Of a stretch of 64,000 nt of DNA, positions 17,791 to 28,602 are shown piece after piece. The notes under the pieces are model-generated. The model worked only from the letters and a program-made list of their open reading frames with translations, searched no databases and was not told the DNA's origin. The stretch's first letter is position 1. The number at the start of each line of letters is the position of its first letter. This stretch comes from Pleionea sp. CnH1-48. Lineage in GTDB: Bacteria; Pseudomonadota; Gammaproteobacteria; Enterobacterales; Kangiellaceae. A program made the position numbers and the translations under genes. The DNA lies in assembly GCF_024124665.1 (NCBI RefSeq), contig NZ_JAMXSB010000007.1:1-64000 (forward strand). The letters are read 5' to 3'.

Positions 17791-20586
17791 CTAGAAAGTA
17801 ACCGTATAACTCACAGACACTTCACGCCCGATAGGGTTAGAGAATCCGCCGTTATTAAAGAACCAAGGCCATTGGTTATTGGTTGGGTCAACCGCTGGAT
17901 CTTCGTTAAAGAGGTTATTGATGCCCAGACTGATTAAGCCTGCGCTCCCCATATCCCGACGAATGCTCACATTGGTCAGCTGATAGGGATCAATAAACTC
18001 AGAAGATAAGCATGAACCATCAGGTGCGCCACCACCATTGACACCACACATATCACCAACCCACTGATGCTTAAGCGTTGCTCCCCATTCATCACGGGTC
18101 CAATCAACAGTTACATTTGCTCGCAAGTCAGGAATGCTGGCAAATCCGGTGTTTTCTACAATAGGGGCAGAAGAATCAAATTGAGTTTTGAACGAATCAA
18201 CATAAGCTAACTCAAATTTAAATGCGAAGTCACCAAGGTTTTCTGCTGGTAATTTATAACGCGCTGTGATGTCAGCCCCGGTGATTTCTTGCGATGACAG
18301 ATTACGGGCAACTGCTGCAATTCCAGATAAACGACCTGCAGGATTACGCGTAATATTGTTACAGAAGCGAACGCCTGTCGAATCACACTGATTAACCATA
18401 AACTGCGCGGTTGGTGTAGACACAATATTTTCCAGGCGCATGTTATAGGCATCTACCGTCAACGAGAAATCGTCAGTAACACTCCAGACAACACCGATGT
18501 TGAAGTTCTCACCTTCTTCTTCCTCTAAAGCCACATTAGACCCAGTTTGAGTCGGAACAGATTGCTCAACCCACACTGGCTGGCTGTCATCAGTTCGAGG
18601 GATGGGTTCAGCTGGATTATTAGGATCTGGGGTGAAGTTAGGATCCGTTACAGAAATAAATCCGTTAGTAGTTGCACCAAATAACCGTTGAAGATCTGGT
18701 GCACGGAAACTTTCACCCGCTGAGAAACGAACTAATACTTCACTATTCGGACGCCAGGTTAAAGCAACACGAGGACTTAACGCACTTCCCACATCAGAGT
18801 CGTCGTTATAACTGTCATTACGTAATGCGACACTCATTTCCCAAGCTTCTGTCAACGGCAACCCTAGCTCGAAGCCCACACCAATGTGATCTCGCTCACC
18901 GCTACCAGCAGAGCTTCCATCAAAAGCGTCTCCCGATAAGGTGATAGGATCTGCAGTATTAAAAAACCATTGACGTTCGTAGTCAACAAACGCAGCAAAA
19001 CCAACGGCGCCACCAGACAGTTCCCAAGGGAGTTCACCAGAAACCTGGAAGTCAGCAATCACATTGTTAGATTCGGAGTTACGCACCGACATGTAAGAAA
19101 CGCTATTAACAACAGAATCTGGAATGATCTGGAATAAATCCAACCCATTGGTTACCAGATTGTTAAATGCCGAACTGATAATGTTCTTACGTTGAATCGT
19201 TAAACGACTCTGATTGTAACCGACTGATGTAGTCCAATCGTATTGTCCGCTACCGAAAGTACCTTCGGCACCCATCAAAACATTCACACCATCGTTTTGA
19301 ATTAAGCTAGAACGATCACCAAATTCAAATAAACGACGACGGAAGAATCCATCACGCTCATTGGCTGTACCAGTGGTTGGGTTATTCGCAGCTCCCGCTG
19401 GAACCATACCCCATACATAATCAAGAGAACCATTAGGCAAAGTGCCCTGACTCACACCCGCCAATATATTACTCACAGCAGGAGGAGACACAACAGAGAA
19501 GTTATTGCCTGGCTGCTGTCCACCCCACCAAGCATTGTAGTAGTTGGGCTCAAGATTCGTACGAGTCTTGTAGTTAGAAAAACCTGCACGAGCATAAACT
19601 TTAATATCGTCTGTTAGCTCATGATCAACTCGTGCCATGATGGCTTTTTTATCGTTTTCGGGGAACAACTGACGATGCTGAGAACGATCATAACGACAAA
19701 AATCACCAGCAACGCCCGTATTAACTAAACGACTGCCCAGCTCATCGTTAGGATCGCCGCATAGAGGGTAAGCAATAGTTTCGGAAGACAAGTTGCCATC
19801 GGCATCAGCCGAAATTGCCTGGAAGTTAGCACCACCAGAACTGTAAGCACCTCTAGGATCAGCGATATCGGTCGCAGCATAATCTCGATCGGTCGCTTTT
19901 AACTCGTCATTTGCCGTAAATTCAGCCATAACACTTACTGAGGTCTGACCGTTAGTTGAACCAGCGACTACTGACACACGTTTGTTTTCGTAGCCACCAT
20001 CAGATGTATCACCAAAACGAACACCTAACTCCAGACCTTCAAAATCTTTACGAGTAATGATGTTGATAACACCAGAAACGGCATCTGAACCGTAAATAGC
20101 CGAAGCACCATCGGTTAAGATCTCTACACGCTCAATCATTGAGGCAGGGATCGCAGATAAATCAACAAAGTTATCGGTTCCTGAATTGGCAACAGGATAA
20201 ACAGGTAGACGTTTTCCATCGATTAACGTCAATGAACGTCCATTACCAAAACCTCTTAGGTCAACAGAAGAAGCTCCTGGTGTAAAACCAAAGGTAAAAC
20301 TTTGATCAGTAGAACCACCGGTATTTTGAACAAGTGCATCCATTGCATCCTGCAATGTTGCATATCCCTGGTTTTCCATATCCTGTCGAGTGATAGTGAC
20401 AACGGGTGATGGGCCTTCTGCTTCAGAACGCTTAAGTCTAGAACCCGTTACAACAATTTTTTCGTTCCCACTTTCTTCATCTTCAGTCGCAGAAAAAGCA
20501 ACAGGCATCATTAAAGACGAACTCAACCCTAGTAGTAGTACATTCCTAACGGCATGCACAACAGTATTATACTTTTTGTTATTCAT
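17791..20586 (-). CDS. TonB-dependent outer-membrane receptor
   Basis: 931 residues. A signal peptide (to about residue 33, ending PVAFSA) is followed by a TonB-box-like KIVVTGSRLKR, then the plug domain (DAMDALVQNTGG, DLRGFGNGRSLTLIDGKRLP, IERVEILTDGASAIYGSDAV, SGVINIITRKDF). A long barrel ends in VSVSYTVTF, with the terminal Phe expected for outer-membrane insertion. It belongs to the same broad receptor type as the gene at 3219-6128 but is clearly diverged, so it is not a recent duplicate. The substrate is unknown. It stands alone between terminators; its promoter lies in the AT-rich DNA upstream of 20586. Confidence 0.95.
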   Translation of the reverse strand: MNNKKYNTVVHAVRNVLLLGLSSSLMMPVAFSATEDEESGNEKIVVTGSRLKRSEAEGPSPVVTITRQDMENQGYATLQDAMDALVQNTGGSTDQSFTFGFTPGASSVDLRGFGNGRSLTLIDGKRLPVYPVANSGTDNFVDLSAIPASMIERVEILTDGASAIYGSDAVSGVINIITRKDFEGLELGVRFGDTSDGGYENKRVSVVAGSTNGQTSVSVMAEFTANDELKATDRDYAATDIADPRGAYSSGGANFQAISADADGNLSSETIAYPLCGDPNDELGSRLVNTGVAGDFCRYDRSQHRQLFPENDKKAIMARVDHELTDDIKVYARAGFSNYKTRTNLEPNYYNAWWGGQQPGNNFSVVSPPAVSNILAGVSQGTLPNGSLDYVWGMVPAGAANNPTTGTANERDGFFRRRLFEFGDRSSLIQNDGVNVLMGAEGTFGSGQYDWTTSVGYNQSRLTIQRKNIISSAFNNLVTNGLDLFQIIPDSVVNSVSYMSVRNSESNNVIADFQVSGELPWELSGGAVGFAAFVDYERQWFFNTADPITLSGDAFDGSSAGSGERDHIGVGFELGLPLTEAWEMSVALRNDSYNDDSDVGSALSPRVALTWRPNSEVLVRFSAGESFRAPDLQRLFGATTNGFISVTDPNFTPDPNNPAEPIPRTDDSQPVWVEQSVPTQTGSNVALEEEEGENFNIGVVWSVTDDFSLTVDAYNMRLENIVSTPTAQFMVNQCDSTGVRFCNNITRNPAGRLSGIAAVARNLSSQEITGADITARYKLPAENLGDFAFKFELAYVDSFKTQFDSSAPIVENTGFASIPDLRANVTVDWTRDEWGATLKHQWVGDMCGVNGGGAPDGSCLSSEFIDPYQLTNVSIRRDMGSAGLISLGINNLFNEDPAVDPTNNQWPWFFNNGGFSNPIGREVSVSYTVTF

Positions 20587-21740
20587 GATTATTCCTCAAA
20601 GAATAGCTCCACAGCTCAACCAATACACTGTTGTTATATTTTTATAATGTCTGGTCGAGGCGATTGTTTGCCTTATAAACAAGACGAATCCATAAAATAG
20701 GATTCAAGAAATAAATACAATTGAGGTGTAAATGAATAATTATTTAATTTCTTTTGAATAACTTTAAATTAAATAAATTTAAATATTTGAAGGATAAAAA
20801 TTCGATAAGCTCACATTTTTAATAAACAAGAGAAACACTTTGTTACCTATATGTAACTAATATTTAAGGTTAAAGCCAGAACAATAAAAACCATAATTTT
20901 CACTTCTAACTTCTTAATAAAATAAGCATTTCTGTCAGATGCAAAAGACACACCTGCTTCATAACTATTAGATAGACAAATCCAATGCTTCCATCTCAAA
21001 ACATGACCTGTGTCACAATAGCTACTTATAAGGAAATAATAAAAAAGAGCCCTATGTCCATAGGGCCGTAATAACCAGAAAGTGCCTTTTTTACAAGGCC
21101 CAGCTATTAAGACAAATAACCTACGATGAGTACAATCTCGACAAGGTTGAAAATCCGTTTAATTTTTCCTACTTATGTTTAATAAGCAAAATTTCTCGAA
21201 AACTCAGGCATTTGCGGAGATAAAAAATAAACTATTTCACTTTTTTTCAACATTTTTCAAATTCCTGTAACCCTTTTCATCTCTATCACGTCTTAATAGA
21301 ACAGCAATCAAAAAAAGGCAGTCTGTTCATTACACACTAGATACGATTCGTTTCAAGAACGCTGTTGAGACAAGCAACTTCAAGGGTATAACGAAACGCA
21401 CTCCGTGCTTTACTTGTAGCACAAAAATACTTATTCACAAGGGCTTTGCTAGCAACAATTGATTACAAATGAATAATATTTGTATCTTACTTTTTTGCTA
21501 AAAAGAACAGGAATAAGCAATAGGTCGCTTTAATCAAGCGGTTAATCGAATTGGCTATTTTTATATAATATTTTTTAAACTATTATTCAGCCATTATCGA
21601 TGCACATAAAAAGCAGACCGTAAGTGCAGAGAAATGCAGTAAGCAAAAACATGAACAGATTGGCAAATAAATAAAAAGAGCGAAGCTATAGGCTTCATCT
21701 TTTAAAGCAGTACTTTTTATCATTAGGAGGAGTTCAGGTG
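20587..21740. other. AT-rich non-coding region, 1.15 kb
   Basis: No open frame here reads like a protein. The segment 20690-20830 is extremely AT-rich. It must contain the promoter of the TonB receptor (minus) and that of the winged-helix gene (plus). It also holds an unexplained minus-strand terminator at 21038-21067. Candidates for the content are a small RNA or long 5' leaders; neither can be shown from sequence alone. Confidence 0.5.
21038..21067 (-). terminator. Orphan intrinsic terminator
   Basis: On the minus strand GCCCTATG-GA-CATAGGGC is followed by CTTTTTT. No gene ends upstream of it on that strand within several hundred bases, which suggests an untranslated transcript starting between about 21100 and 21700. 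Confidence 0.55.
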
Positions 21741-22184
21741 ATGTACGAAAAGACATCGAATACAAATCAAGATTCAACCGTTAAGATAGGCAAGCTTGCT
21801 CTTTGCCGAGACACCCATACACTATTGATTAACAATGAATCTCATCACTTAAGAAATAAATTATTTCTGCTCCTGAATTATTTAGTCATCAATCAAAACC
21901 GACTGATTAACCGAGATGAGCTTATCTCCAACATTTGGGATGGGAACTACTATATTGGTGAAAAAGGATTAACTCATGCAGTTTGCATGTTAAGAAACCT
22001 GTTGAAGAAGGATCCTGACTGCGGCGTATTAATTGATACGATTCCCAAAACGGGCTATCGCTTAAGAATCAGAACAGAAAATAAAGAAGCACCGACGGAA
22101 GAAAATCAATTGTCGGTAAAAATGGATGCGGATCTTCCAAATTGGTGGCCAAACTCTTCTTTCTACATGCATGAAGCAATTTAG
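21741..22184 (+). CDS. Stand-alone OmpR/PhoB-type winged-helix DNA-binding protein
   Basis: 147 residues. The Trans_reg_C fold spans about residues 10-112: VKIGKLALCRDTHTLLINNE, LRNKLFLLLNYLVINQNRLI, NRDELISNIWDGNYYIGEKG, LTHAVCMLRNLLKKD and IDTIPKTGYRLRI, the last being the C-terminal hairpin signature. There is no receiver domain and no membrane helix, unlike CadC/ToxR relatives; the tail of about 30 residues is polar. A strong AGGAGG at 21725 supports ATG 21741 rather than the adjacent GTG. It is the only plus-strand gene here, divergent from the TonB receptor across the AT-rich region, so it may regulate it (inference). Confidence 0.8.
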   Translation: MYEKTSNTNQDSTVKIGKLALCRDTHTLLINNESHHLRNKLFLLLNYLVINQNRLINRDELISNIWDGNYYIGEKGLTHAVCMLRNLLKKDPDCGVLIDTIPKTGYRLRIRTENKEAPTEENQLSVKMDADLPNWWPNSSFYMHEAI

Positions 22185-22210
22185 CGATAGGTAGATAAAC
22201 TCCAACTGAT

Positions 22211-22241
22211 GATAAAAAACTGGAAGCCAAAGCTTCCAGTT
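22211..22241 (-). terminator. Intrinsic terminator of the rimP-truB operon
   Basis: Stem CTGGAAGC / GCTTCCAG with loop TTTG, then TTTTTT on the minus strand, directly after the truB stop. It also faces the convergent winged-helix gene. Confidence 0.85.
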
Positions 22242-22244
22242 AAA

Positions 22245-23159
22245 TCAAAGATTAACTAACCGTTTAGGAGCCAGCTGCATTTCTGCATTAAGTTCTGCCA
22301 CTCCAAGAAAAACACGATCAGAATTAAATACCTTTACCATACCTTCACTTGGCGCATCAGGAACCGACACTGCTTGACCTTGTAGAAAATAAGCAGCAAC
22401 CGCATCAATTAGAGTAACCTCTGGCAAATCGCACAAAGCAGCATCAATAGGAAGCAATAGAGCATCCATTTCTTCAAACTGCTTTTGCTCCTTCATATCA
22501 CGTAAAGACTCTAGTGATACCATAGCGTCTGGCTGAAAATCAGCAACCCAGTCGCGGTACAAATAGGTAACATGAGCACCACAACCTAACTTTTCTCCAA
22601 TGTCTTCAACCAGGCTGCGAATGTAAGTCCCTTTGCTACATTCAACATACAAAGTGAAATTATCTGCAGAGAAATCTTCTATCTCTATGTTATAGAGATG
22701 AATGGGACGGGCCTCGCGTTCAACTTCAATGCCTTGACGAGCAAGTTTATAGAGCGGTTGTCCCTTATGTTTCAGGGCTGAATACATGGAGGGAACTTGC
22801 ATCGACTCCCCCAGAAAAGACATCACCGCATCATGAAGTTGTTGTTCAGAAACATCAACAGGAAGCTCTTCACGAATCTCCCCCTCAGAATCACCGGTGG
22901 TCGTTTTAACGCCAAGCTTAGCAGTTACTCGGTAAGCTTTATCTGAGTTCAATAAAAACTGAGAAAACTTGGTCGCTTCGCCAAAACAAATCGGCAACAT
23001 ACCGCATGCTAATGGATCAAGACTGCCAGTATGACCTGCTTTTGCAGCATTAAAGAGCCGCTTTACTTCTTGCAGAGCGTGGTTTGAAGTCGCTCCGGTC
23101 GGTTTATCAAGCAACAAAATGCCATTAACCGGACGGCCACTAAAACGTCTACGTGCCAT
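22245..23159 (-). CDS. truB: tRNA pseudouridine-55 synthase
   Basis: 304 residues with motif I PVNGILLLDKPTGATSNHAL, the catalytic Asp in AGHTGSLDPLACGMLPICFG, YSALKHKGQPLYKLARQG and a C-terminal PUA-like region. It makes pseudouridine 55 in the T-loop of elongator tRNAs. It is the last gene of the rimP-nusA-infB-rbfA-truB operon, 17 bp after rbfA. The usual downstream neighbour rpsO is displaced by about 6 kb. Confidence 0.98.
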   Translation of the reverse strand: MARRRFSGRPVNGILLLDKPTGATSNHALQEVKRLFNAAKAGHTGSLDPLACGMLPICFGEATKFSQFLLNSDKAYRVTAKLGVKTTTGDSEGEIREELPVDVSEQQLHDAVMSFLGESMQVPSMYSALKHKGQPLYKLARQGIEVEREARPIHLYNIEIEDFSADNFTLYVECSKGTYIRSLVEDIGEKLGCGAHVTYLYRDWVADFQPDAMVSLESLRDMKEQKQFEEMDALLLPIDAALCDLPEVTLIDAVAAYFLQGQAVSVPDAPSEGMVKVFNSDRVFLGVAELNAEMQLAPKRLVNL

Positions 23160-23176
23160 AAAATTCTCTTAGCTTA

Positions 23177-23542
23177 TTAATCAGTATCTTTGGAGCGAGC
23201 TTCATTAATCAAAGAAGTCATCTCCTGACCTCGAATAATTGACGCATCGTATTGGAAGTGTAGATGAGGCATGACTCTCATTCTAACTTTTTGAGCTAAT
23301 GTGCTACGAATAAAACCTTCTGCCTGAGTCAATATCTCTAGCGCAGTCTTAACATCGTCTTCTTTGTCGATACCAAGAAACGAGACATAAACTTTAGCAT
23401 GTTGCAGATCCTTAGTGATATCTACTGCCGAGACAGTAGGCATACCAACACGAGGATCTTTCATCTCGCGCTGTAAAATAATAGCCAGCTCTCTTTGAAG
23501 CTGCTCAGAAACGCGATCTGTTCTTTTAAACTCTCTAGCCAT
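23177..23542 (-). CDS. rbfA: Ribosome-binding factor A
   Basis: 121 residues with the RbfA KH-type core: FKRTDRVSEQLQRELAIILQ, MKDPRVGMPTVSAVDITKDL and AKVYVSFLG, then LRVMPHLHF-type PHLHFQYDASI. It acts in late 16S 5'-end maturation and cold adaptation. It follows infB by 29 bp. Confidence 0.97.
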   Translation of the reverse strand: MAREFKRTDRVSEQLQRELAIILQREMKDPRVGMPTVSAVDITKDLQHAKVYVSFLGIDKEDDVKTALEILTQAEGFIRSTLAQKVRMRVMPHLHFQYDASIIRGQEMTSLINEARSKDTD

Positions 23543-23571
23543 AAAACCTAAACTTAGAGTGTTACTCGAAC

Positions 23572-26238
23572 CTAAATGGTTCGAGCAACCTCAATAATTT
23601 CGAAACATTCGATCTGGTCACCGACCTTAACGTCGTTGTAGTTCTTAACACCGATACCACATTCCATACCATTTCGAACTTCATTGACGTCATCTTTGAA
23701 GCGACGTAACGATTCCAATTCACCTTCATAGATAACAACATTATCACGTAGAACGCGGATTGGATTATTACGTTTCACGTAACCTTCGATGACCATACAT
23801 CCAGCAATTGCACCTAACTTAGGCGAGCGGAATACATCACGAACTTCTGCCAATCCAACGATGTCTTGTCGACGCTCAGGAGAAAGCATGCCCGACATGG
23901 CGCTACGCACCTCTTCGATAACATCGTAGATAACACTGTAATAACGCAGGTCAACACCTTCGCTTTCAACAGCACGACGAGCAGATGAATCAGCACGAAC
24001 GTTAAAGCCAACAATGATGGCATTCGACGCTGCCGCTAACGACACGTCAGTCTCAGCAATCGCACCAACACCGGTTGCAACAACATTCACCGAAATTTCT
24101 TCTGTTGATAAATCCATCAATGATTTGCTAATGGCTTCAACAGAACCTTGTACGTCTGCTTTGATAATAACGTTAAGCGACTTAGTTTCATCTTCGCTCA
24201 TATTAGCGAACATGTTTTCAAGTTTTGCTTTTTGTTGACGTGCGAGTTTTTCGTCACGCTGCTTGCTCTGACGGAACATAGCAACTTCGCGAGCTTTACG
24301 TTCACTTTCAACAACCAGCATGTCATCGCCTGCATCAGGAACACCTGACAAGCCTAAAACTTCAACTGGCATAGATGGGCCAGCCTCATTTACCGTCTTA
24401 CCTTGATCGTTAATCAATGCACGAACACGTCCATAGTGCAGACCTGCCAGCATAATGTCGCCTTTGCGCAATGTGCCTGACTGAACCAGTACCGAAGCAA
24501 TAGCACCACGGCCTTTATCCAAACGAGCTTCAATAACAAGACCTGATGCCAAACCAGAGTCACTTGCCGTGAGTTCTAAAATCTCTGCTTGTAGAGAAAT
24601 AGAATCCAATAAGCCTTCAACACCTTCACCTGTTTTTGCAGAAAGATGAACGAACTGAGTATCACCACCCCAGTCTTCTGGAATCACTTCGTGTTGTGAT
24701 AATTCATTCTTTACACGATCAGGATCTGATTCAGGCTTATCAATTTTGTTAACAGCGACAATCAAAGGCACTCCCGCTGCTTTCGCATGCTGAACCGCTT
24801 CAATCGTTTGAGGCATCACACCATCATCGGCAGCAACAACCAAGACAACAATATCAGTCGCGTTAGCTCCACGAGCACGCATTGCTGTGAACGCCGCATG
24901 GCCAGGAGTATCTAAGAAGGTAATACCACCACGCTCAGTATCAACATGGTAAGCACCAATATGCTGAGTAATGCCGCCAGCTTCACCATCAGCAACTTTA
25001 CTGGTACGAATGTAATCCAATAAAGACGTTTTACCGTGGTCAACGTGACCCATGATTGTTACTACTGGTGCACGGCCTTTTTGTGACGCCGATGCATCAC
25101 TGGCAGATTTCTCTTCTAACAGTTTATCCTCAGCAGAAACTTGACTTGCAGCAATGGCTTTATGACCCATTTCTTCAACGATCAACAATGCAGTGTCCTG
25201 ATCAATCGACTGATTGATGGTGGCCATAGTGCCCATCTTCATCATGACTTTCATCAGGCTGGCAGCTTTAACACTCATCTTCTGTGCTAACTCACCAACA
25301 GTGATAAACTCAGGAATCTCAACCTGATGAACCACAGGCGCTGTTGGCTTAGAGAAACCATGACGCAGTGCTTTCGGTGCTTTCATTGGGCGAGTAGACT
25401 GAGTGATGTCATCCAGTTTACCTGGCTTACGTTTAGACGAAGAATATTTGTTAATCATTTCTTCGGCTTCGTTCTCAGAACGATTACGATTGGTTTTCTT
25501 TTTGCGGCGCTTCTTCGCAGGAGCTGCAGGTGCATCGGTAGCAGCAGTTCCAGGAGCCGTTGTCGCAGGAGCAGCAGCTCTTTCAGTCGTTTTGGCAGCA
25601 GCGGCAGCAGGCTTGGCCTTGCTATCAACTTTTGCCTTACTCTCTGTTTTTGCTTTAGCTTCTGTTTTAGTGTCGCTTTTAGCTTTTTGAGCTTTCGACT
25701 CACTGTCTAGAATTTGCTTGGCTTTTGCTTCTTCTGCTTTGCGCTTAGCGAGTTCTTCTTCTTTACGCTTAGCATCTTCGGCATCTTGCTTCGCTTGTTC
25801 TTCAGCCTTACGTTGCGCTTCCGCTTCTTCCTCTTTACGTTTGGCTTCTTCGGCAGCTAGACGTTGCTCTTCCTGTACGCGCTTCTCTTCTTCAAGCTCC
25901 TTTTCTTTACGAGCTTCTTCTTCAAGATTCGCCTTCTTAACGTAAGTACGCTTCTTTCGAACTTCAACGGTTACTGTTTTTGCTTTTCCAGTAGCGCCAG
26001 TTACTTTTAACGAGCTCTTGGTCTTACGCTGCAACGTAATTCTTTCTGGTGTAGCACTGGATGAGTCACTACCGCCATGGCTGCGTTTTAAGAAAGCTAA
26101 AAGAGTCTTCTTCTGCTCATCAGATACAACATCTTCTGAACTTTCTAAATCAACACCAGCTGATTTCATTTGTTCGAGCAGCTTATCAACAGGAGTGCCG
26201 ACTATCTCGGCTAATTTTTCTACAGTTACTTCAGACAT
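23572..26238 (-). CDS. infB: Translation initiation factor IF-2
   Basis: 888 residues. An N-terminal IF2_N helix domain ([20 protein letters not shown]) is followed by a long low-complexity, charged Glu/Lys/Ala region (about residues 95-260, predicted coiled coil), a second IF2_N domain ([20 protein letters not shown]), and the GTPase: G1 [12 protein letters not shown]3 DTPGHAAF, G4 NKID. Domains II-IV complete the C-terminus. It brings fMet-tRNA to the 30S P site. It lies 16 bp after nusA. Confidence 0.99.
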   Translation of the reverse strand: MSEVTVEKLAEIVGTPVDKLLEQMKSAGVDLESSEDVVSDEQKKTLLAFLKRSHGGSDSSSATPERITLQRKTKSSLKVTGATGKAKTVTVEVRKKRTYVKKANLEEEARKEKELEEEKRVQEEQRLAAEEAKRKEEEAEAQRKAEEQAKQDAEDAKRKEEELAKRKAEEAKAKQILDSESKAQKAKSDTKTEAKAKTESKAKVDSKAKPAAAAAKTTERAAAPATTAPGTAATDAPAAPAKKRRKKKTNRNRSENEAEEMINKYSSSKRKPGKLDDITQSTRPMKAPKALRHGFSKPTAPVVHQVEIPEFITVGELAQKMSVKAASLMKVMMKMGTMATINQSIDQDTALLIVEEMGHKAIAASQVSAEDKLLEEKSASDASASQKGRAPVVTIMGHVDHGKTSLLDYIRTSKVADGEAGGITQHIGAYHVDTERGGITFLDTPGHAAFTAMRARGANATDIVVLVVAADDGVMPQTIEAVQHAKAAGVPLIVAVNKIDKPESDPDRVKNELSQHEVIPEDWGGDTQFVHLSAKTGEGVEGLLDSISLQAEILELTASDSGLASGLVIEARLDKGRGAIASVLVQSGTLRKGDIMLAGLHYGRVRALINDQGKTVNEAGPSMPVEVLGLSGVPDAGDDMLVVESERKAREVAMFRQSKQRDEKLARQQKAKLENMFANMSEDETKSLNVIIKADVQGSVEAISKSLMDLSTEEISVNVVATGVGAIAETDVSLAAASNAIIVGFNVRADSSARRAVESEGVDLRYYSVIYDVIEEVRSAMSGMLSPERRQDIVGLAEVRDVFRSPKLGAIAGCMVIEGYVKRNNPIRVLRDNVVIYEGELESLRRFKDDVNEVRNGMECGIGVKNYNDVKVGDQIECFEIIEVARTI

Positions 26239-26254
26239 TTATTCTCGGCCCCCA

Positions 26255-27757
26255 TTAAGCGTCGTCTTCATTTTCAAACCAAGGCGCTCTGGCAGTAAGA
26301 ATCAGTTGACCTGCTTTCTCTTCCGTCATACCTTCAATTTCTAATAATTCGTCAACTGATTGCTCAGCTAAATCGTCCATTGTGCTTACACCAATGGCAG
26401 CTAATTGGTAGGCCAGATTTTTTTCCATGCCTTCCATATTTAATAAGTCTTCGGCAGGCTCAGATGCATCTAACTTTTCTTCGCTAGCAATCGCTTTTGT
26501 TAGCAAGGCATCTTTTGCACGTGCTCGTAATGTTTCAACAAGATCTTCGTCAAAACCATCAATTTCAAGCATCTCTGCAAGAGGCACATAAGCCACTTCT
26601 TCAATCGACGTAAAGCCTTCCTGAACCAGGATAGAAGCCAGCTCATCATCAACGCCCAAGTCATTCATTAATTTCTGTGCAATGCCCTGACTCTCAGCCT
26701 GATTTTTCAAAGCAAAATCTTCTTCAGTCATTACATTGAGTGTCCAACCCGTTAGCTCACTGGCCAGACGAACATTTTGTCCACTGCGGCCAATCGCTTG
26801 TGCTAGCTGATCAGAAGAAACGGCAATATCCATGCTGTGATTATCTTCATCAACTACAATGGCAGCCACTTCAGCAGGAGCCATTGCATTAATCACATAC
26901 TGTGCAGGATTATCGTCATACAAAACAATATCGATGCGCTCGTTATCTAGCTCACCGGATACTGCTTGAACACGAGAACCACGCATACCCACACACGCAC
27001 CAACAGGATCGATACGCTTGTCGTTGGTTTTAACCGAGATCTTTGCTCTTGAACCAGGATCACGAGCAGCACCACGCAGCTCAATCACTTCTTCTGCAAT
27101 TTCAGGAACTTCAATGCGGAACAACTCGATAAGCATTTGTGGGCGAGTTCGGCTGATAAACAGCTGAGGACCACGTGCTTCTGGCTTAACGGCATATAAC
27201 AGGCCACGTACTCGATCACTGGTACGAACCGACTCGCGCGGCATCATTTCATCGCGAGGGATAATAGCTTCGGCATTGTTGCCTAAATCTAAAATAATGC
27301 TATCGCGGCTGGCCTTTTTCACCACGCCTGTTACCAGCTCACCAACACGCTCTTCAAAAGCACGAACAACTTTCGCGCGCTCAGCTTCACGTACTTTCTG
27401 AACAATGACTTGTTTAGCAGTCTGAGCAGCAATACGCCCAAACTCAATAGATTCAATTTGCTCTTCTACATATTCGCCGACTTGTATCTCGGGTTCTTCA
27501 ACCTCTGCTGCAGAGAAGCTGATTTGAGTGAAGGGGGACTCTAGTCCAGTATCACAATCTTCAACGACTTCCCAACGGCGGAAAGTTTCATAATCGCCAG
27601 ACTCACGATCAATCGATACTCGAACTTCTATTTCACCACCATTTTTCTTCTTCGTAGCCGTCGCGATAGCTGCTTCCAGAGCCTGAAAGATCAGTTCAGG
27701 TTCAACATCTTTTTCATTTGAGACGGCATCTACAACCATTAATATTTCTTTGCTCAT
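26255..27757 (-). CDS. nusA: Transcription termination/antitermination factor NusA
   Basis: 500 residues from ATG at 27757 ([12 protein letters not shown]), chosen over an ATG seven codons upstream because the family begins here. It has an N-terminal RNAP-binding domain, S1 ([20 protein letters not shown]), two KH domains ([33 protein letters not shown]) and two acidic helix-hairpin-helix repeats (about 360-500) that bind the alpha-subunit CTD or N protein. It controls pausing, termination and antitermination. Confidence 0.98.
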   Translation of the reverse strand: MSKEILMVVDAVSNEKDVEPELIFQALEAAIATATKKKNGGEIEVRVSIDRESGDYETFRRWEVVEDCDTGLESPFTQISFSAAEVEEPEIQVGEYVEEQIESIEFGRIAAQTAKQVIVQKVREAERAKVVRAFEERVGELVTGVVKKASRDSIILDLGNNAEAIIPRDEMMPRESVRTSDRVRGLLYAVKPEARGPQLFISRTRPQMLIELFRIEVPEIAEEVIELRGAARDPGSRAKISVKTNDKRIDPVGACVGMRGSRVQAVSGELDNERIDIVLYDDNPAQYVINAMAPAEVAAIVVDEDNHSMDIAVSSDQLAQAIGRSGQNVRLASELTGWTLNVMTEEDFALKNQAESQGIAQKLMNDLGVDDELASILVQEGFTSIEEVAYVPLAEMLEIDGFDEDLVETLRARAKDALLTKAIASEEKLDASEPAEDLLNMEGMEKNLAYQLAAIGVSTMDDLAEQSVDELLEIEGMTEEKAGQLILTARAPWFENEDDA

Positions 27758-27790
27758 ACCTTCAAACCTCGACCTCACCTCTCAGTCTGA

Positions 27791-28246
27791 CTATTCGTAG
27801 TCAGGAATTAATCTAGCTTTATCAATGTTCCCATGTGGTATCGTTACCTTATCCTCGTCAACACCAAGAATAATGTCTTCACCTTCAACGGCAACAATTA
27901 CCCCACGGAAATTGCGACGACCGTCCACCGGAACCATACATCGAACTTTTGCTTCTTGCCCCAAGAACTGCTCAAAGTGCTGTAGCTTAAATAGCGGTCT
28001 GTCAGAACCTGGAGAGGATACTTCCAAGTTATACTGACCAGATATAGGATCTTCTACATCCAGAACACCACTGACCTGATGGCTAACAGTTGCGCAATCA
28101 TCAACATTAATGCCTTGCTCTGAATCAATAAATATACGCAGAACAGAATGTCGACCCTGTGCAACATACTCAAGACCGATAAATTCGTATCCAGCGGCTT
28201 CAACAGCTGGTTCAATCAATCGGTTTAGCTCTTCAATGACAGCCAC
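27791..28246 (-). CDS. rimP: Ribosome maturation factor RimP
   Basis: 151 residues from a GTG start at 28246, with AGAGGCG upstream. The N-terminus VAVIEELNRLIEPAVEAAGY, then EFIGLEYVAQGRHSVLRIFI, DCATVSHQVSGVLDVEDPI and LEVSSPGSDRPLF are diagnostic of RimP. The open frame extends 22 codons further upstream, but that part runs through a terminator-like hairpin and is not conserved. RimP acts in 30S maturation and is the first gene of the nusA-infB operon, as in relatives. Confidence 0.96.
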   Translation of the reverse strand: MAVIEELNRLIEPAVEAAGYEFIGLEYVAQGRHSVLRIFIDSEQGINVDDCATVSHQVSGVLDVEDPISGQYNLEVSSPGSDRPLFKLQHFEQFLGQEAKVRCMVPVDGRRNFRGVIVAVEGEDIILGVDEDKVTIPHGNIDKARLIPDYE

Positions 28247-28273
28247 GTTAAACGCCTCTACTTGCAGCAAAAA

Positions 28274-28303
28274 CAAAAAATGGGCACTAATTGCCCATTT
28301 TGT
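28274..28303 (-). terminator. Hairpin in the rimP leader
   Basis: Stem AAAATGGGCA (28277-28286) pairs with 28292-28301, with T-rich sequence after it on the minus strand, about 28 bp before the rimP GTG. It looks like an attenuator or an autoregulatory leader hairpin of the operon. Confidence 0.6.
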
Positions 28304-28323
28304 ACACTTCATTTGGGCGGCAT

Positions 28324-28340
28324 CTACCGAATTTCGGTAG
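28324..28340. promoter_or_regulatory. 17-bp palindrome upstream of rimP
   Basis: CTACCGAA-T-TTCGGTAG is a perfect 8+1+8 palindrome about 80 bp upstream of rimP. It has the look of an operator. No regulator can be named. Confidence 0.35.
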
Positions 28341-28379
28341 TAAAGAAGGCCATGACGAGCCAGCCTTCAAATGCCTACG

Positions 28380-28406
28380 AAAAAGCCCCATAAAGCGGGG
28401 CCTTTC
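28380..28406 (-). terminator. Intrinsic terminator upstream of rimP operon
   Basis: On the minus strand GGCCCCGC-N-GGGGC is followed by TTTTT. The intergenic region 28313-28602 otherwise holds no gene; a tRNA-Met, found before rimP in some relatives, is not present. Confidence 0.6.
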
Positions 28407-28602
28407 AAAAAACTCACTAGCACACTAATAACGTCTTATATCAAGCCATAAATAGGTGCTTATCTGAAGCCGACTGAGGCTCCAGTAGTACTTAGGCCGG
28501 AATTTTAACGAATACAGCCACCGATAACAAGTATAGGTCACCAGTTCATCAAATTTCGATAGAAATATGGTGGTTTAGTTTCTGATATAAGAAGAAATCA
28601 TC

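Noticed and set aside
21583-21777. 64-codon Cys/Leu-rich minus-strand frame overlapping the winged-helix start
   Set aside because: No ribosome site and antisense to a well-supported gene start.
25327-25945. Several open frames on the plus strand opposite infB, Ser/Ala/Phe-rich
   Set aside because: They are antisense readings of the low-complexity Glu/Lys/Ala region of IF-2; composition bias, not genes.
28313-28602. tRNA-Met expected upstream of rimP in some gammaproteobacteria
   Set aside because: No cloverleaf can be drawn in this interval.
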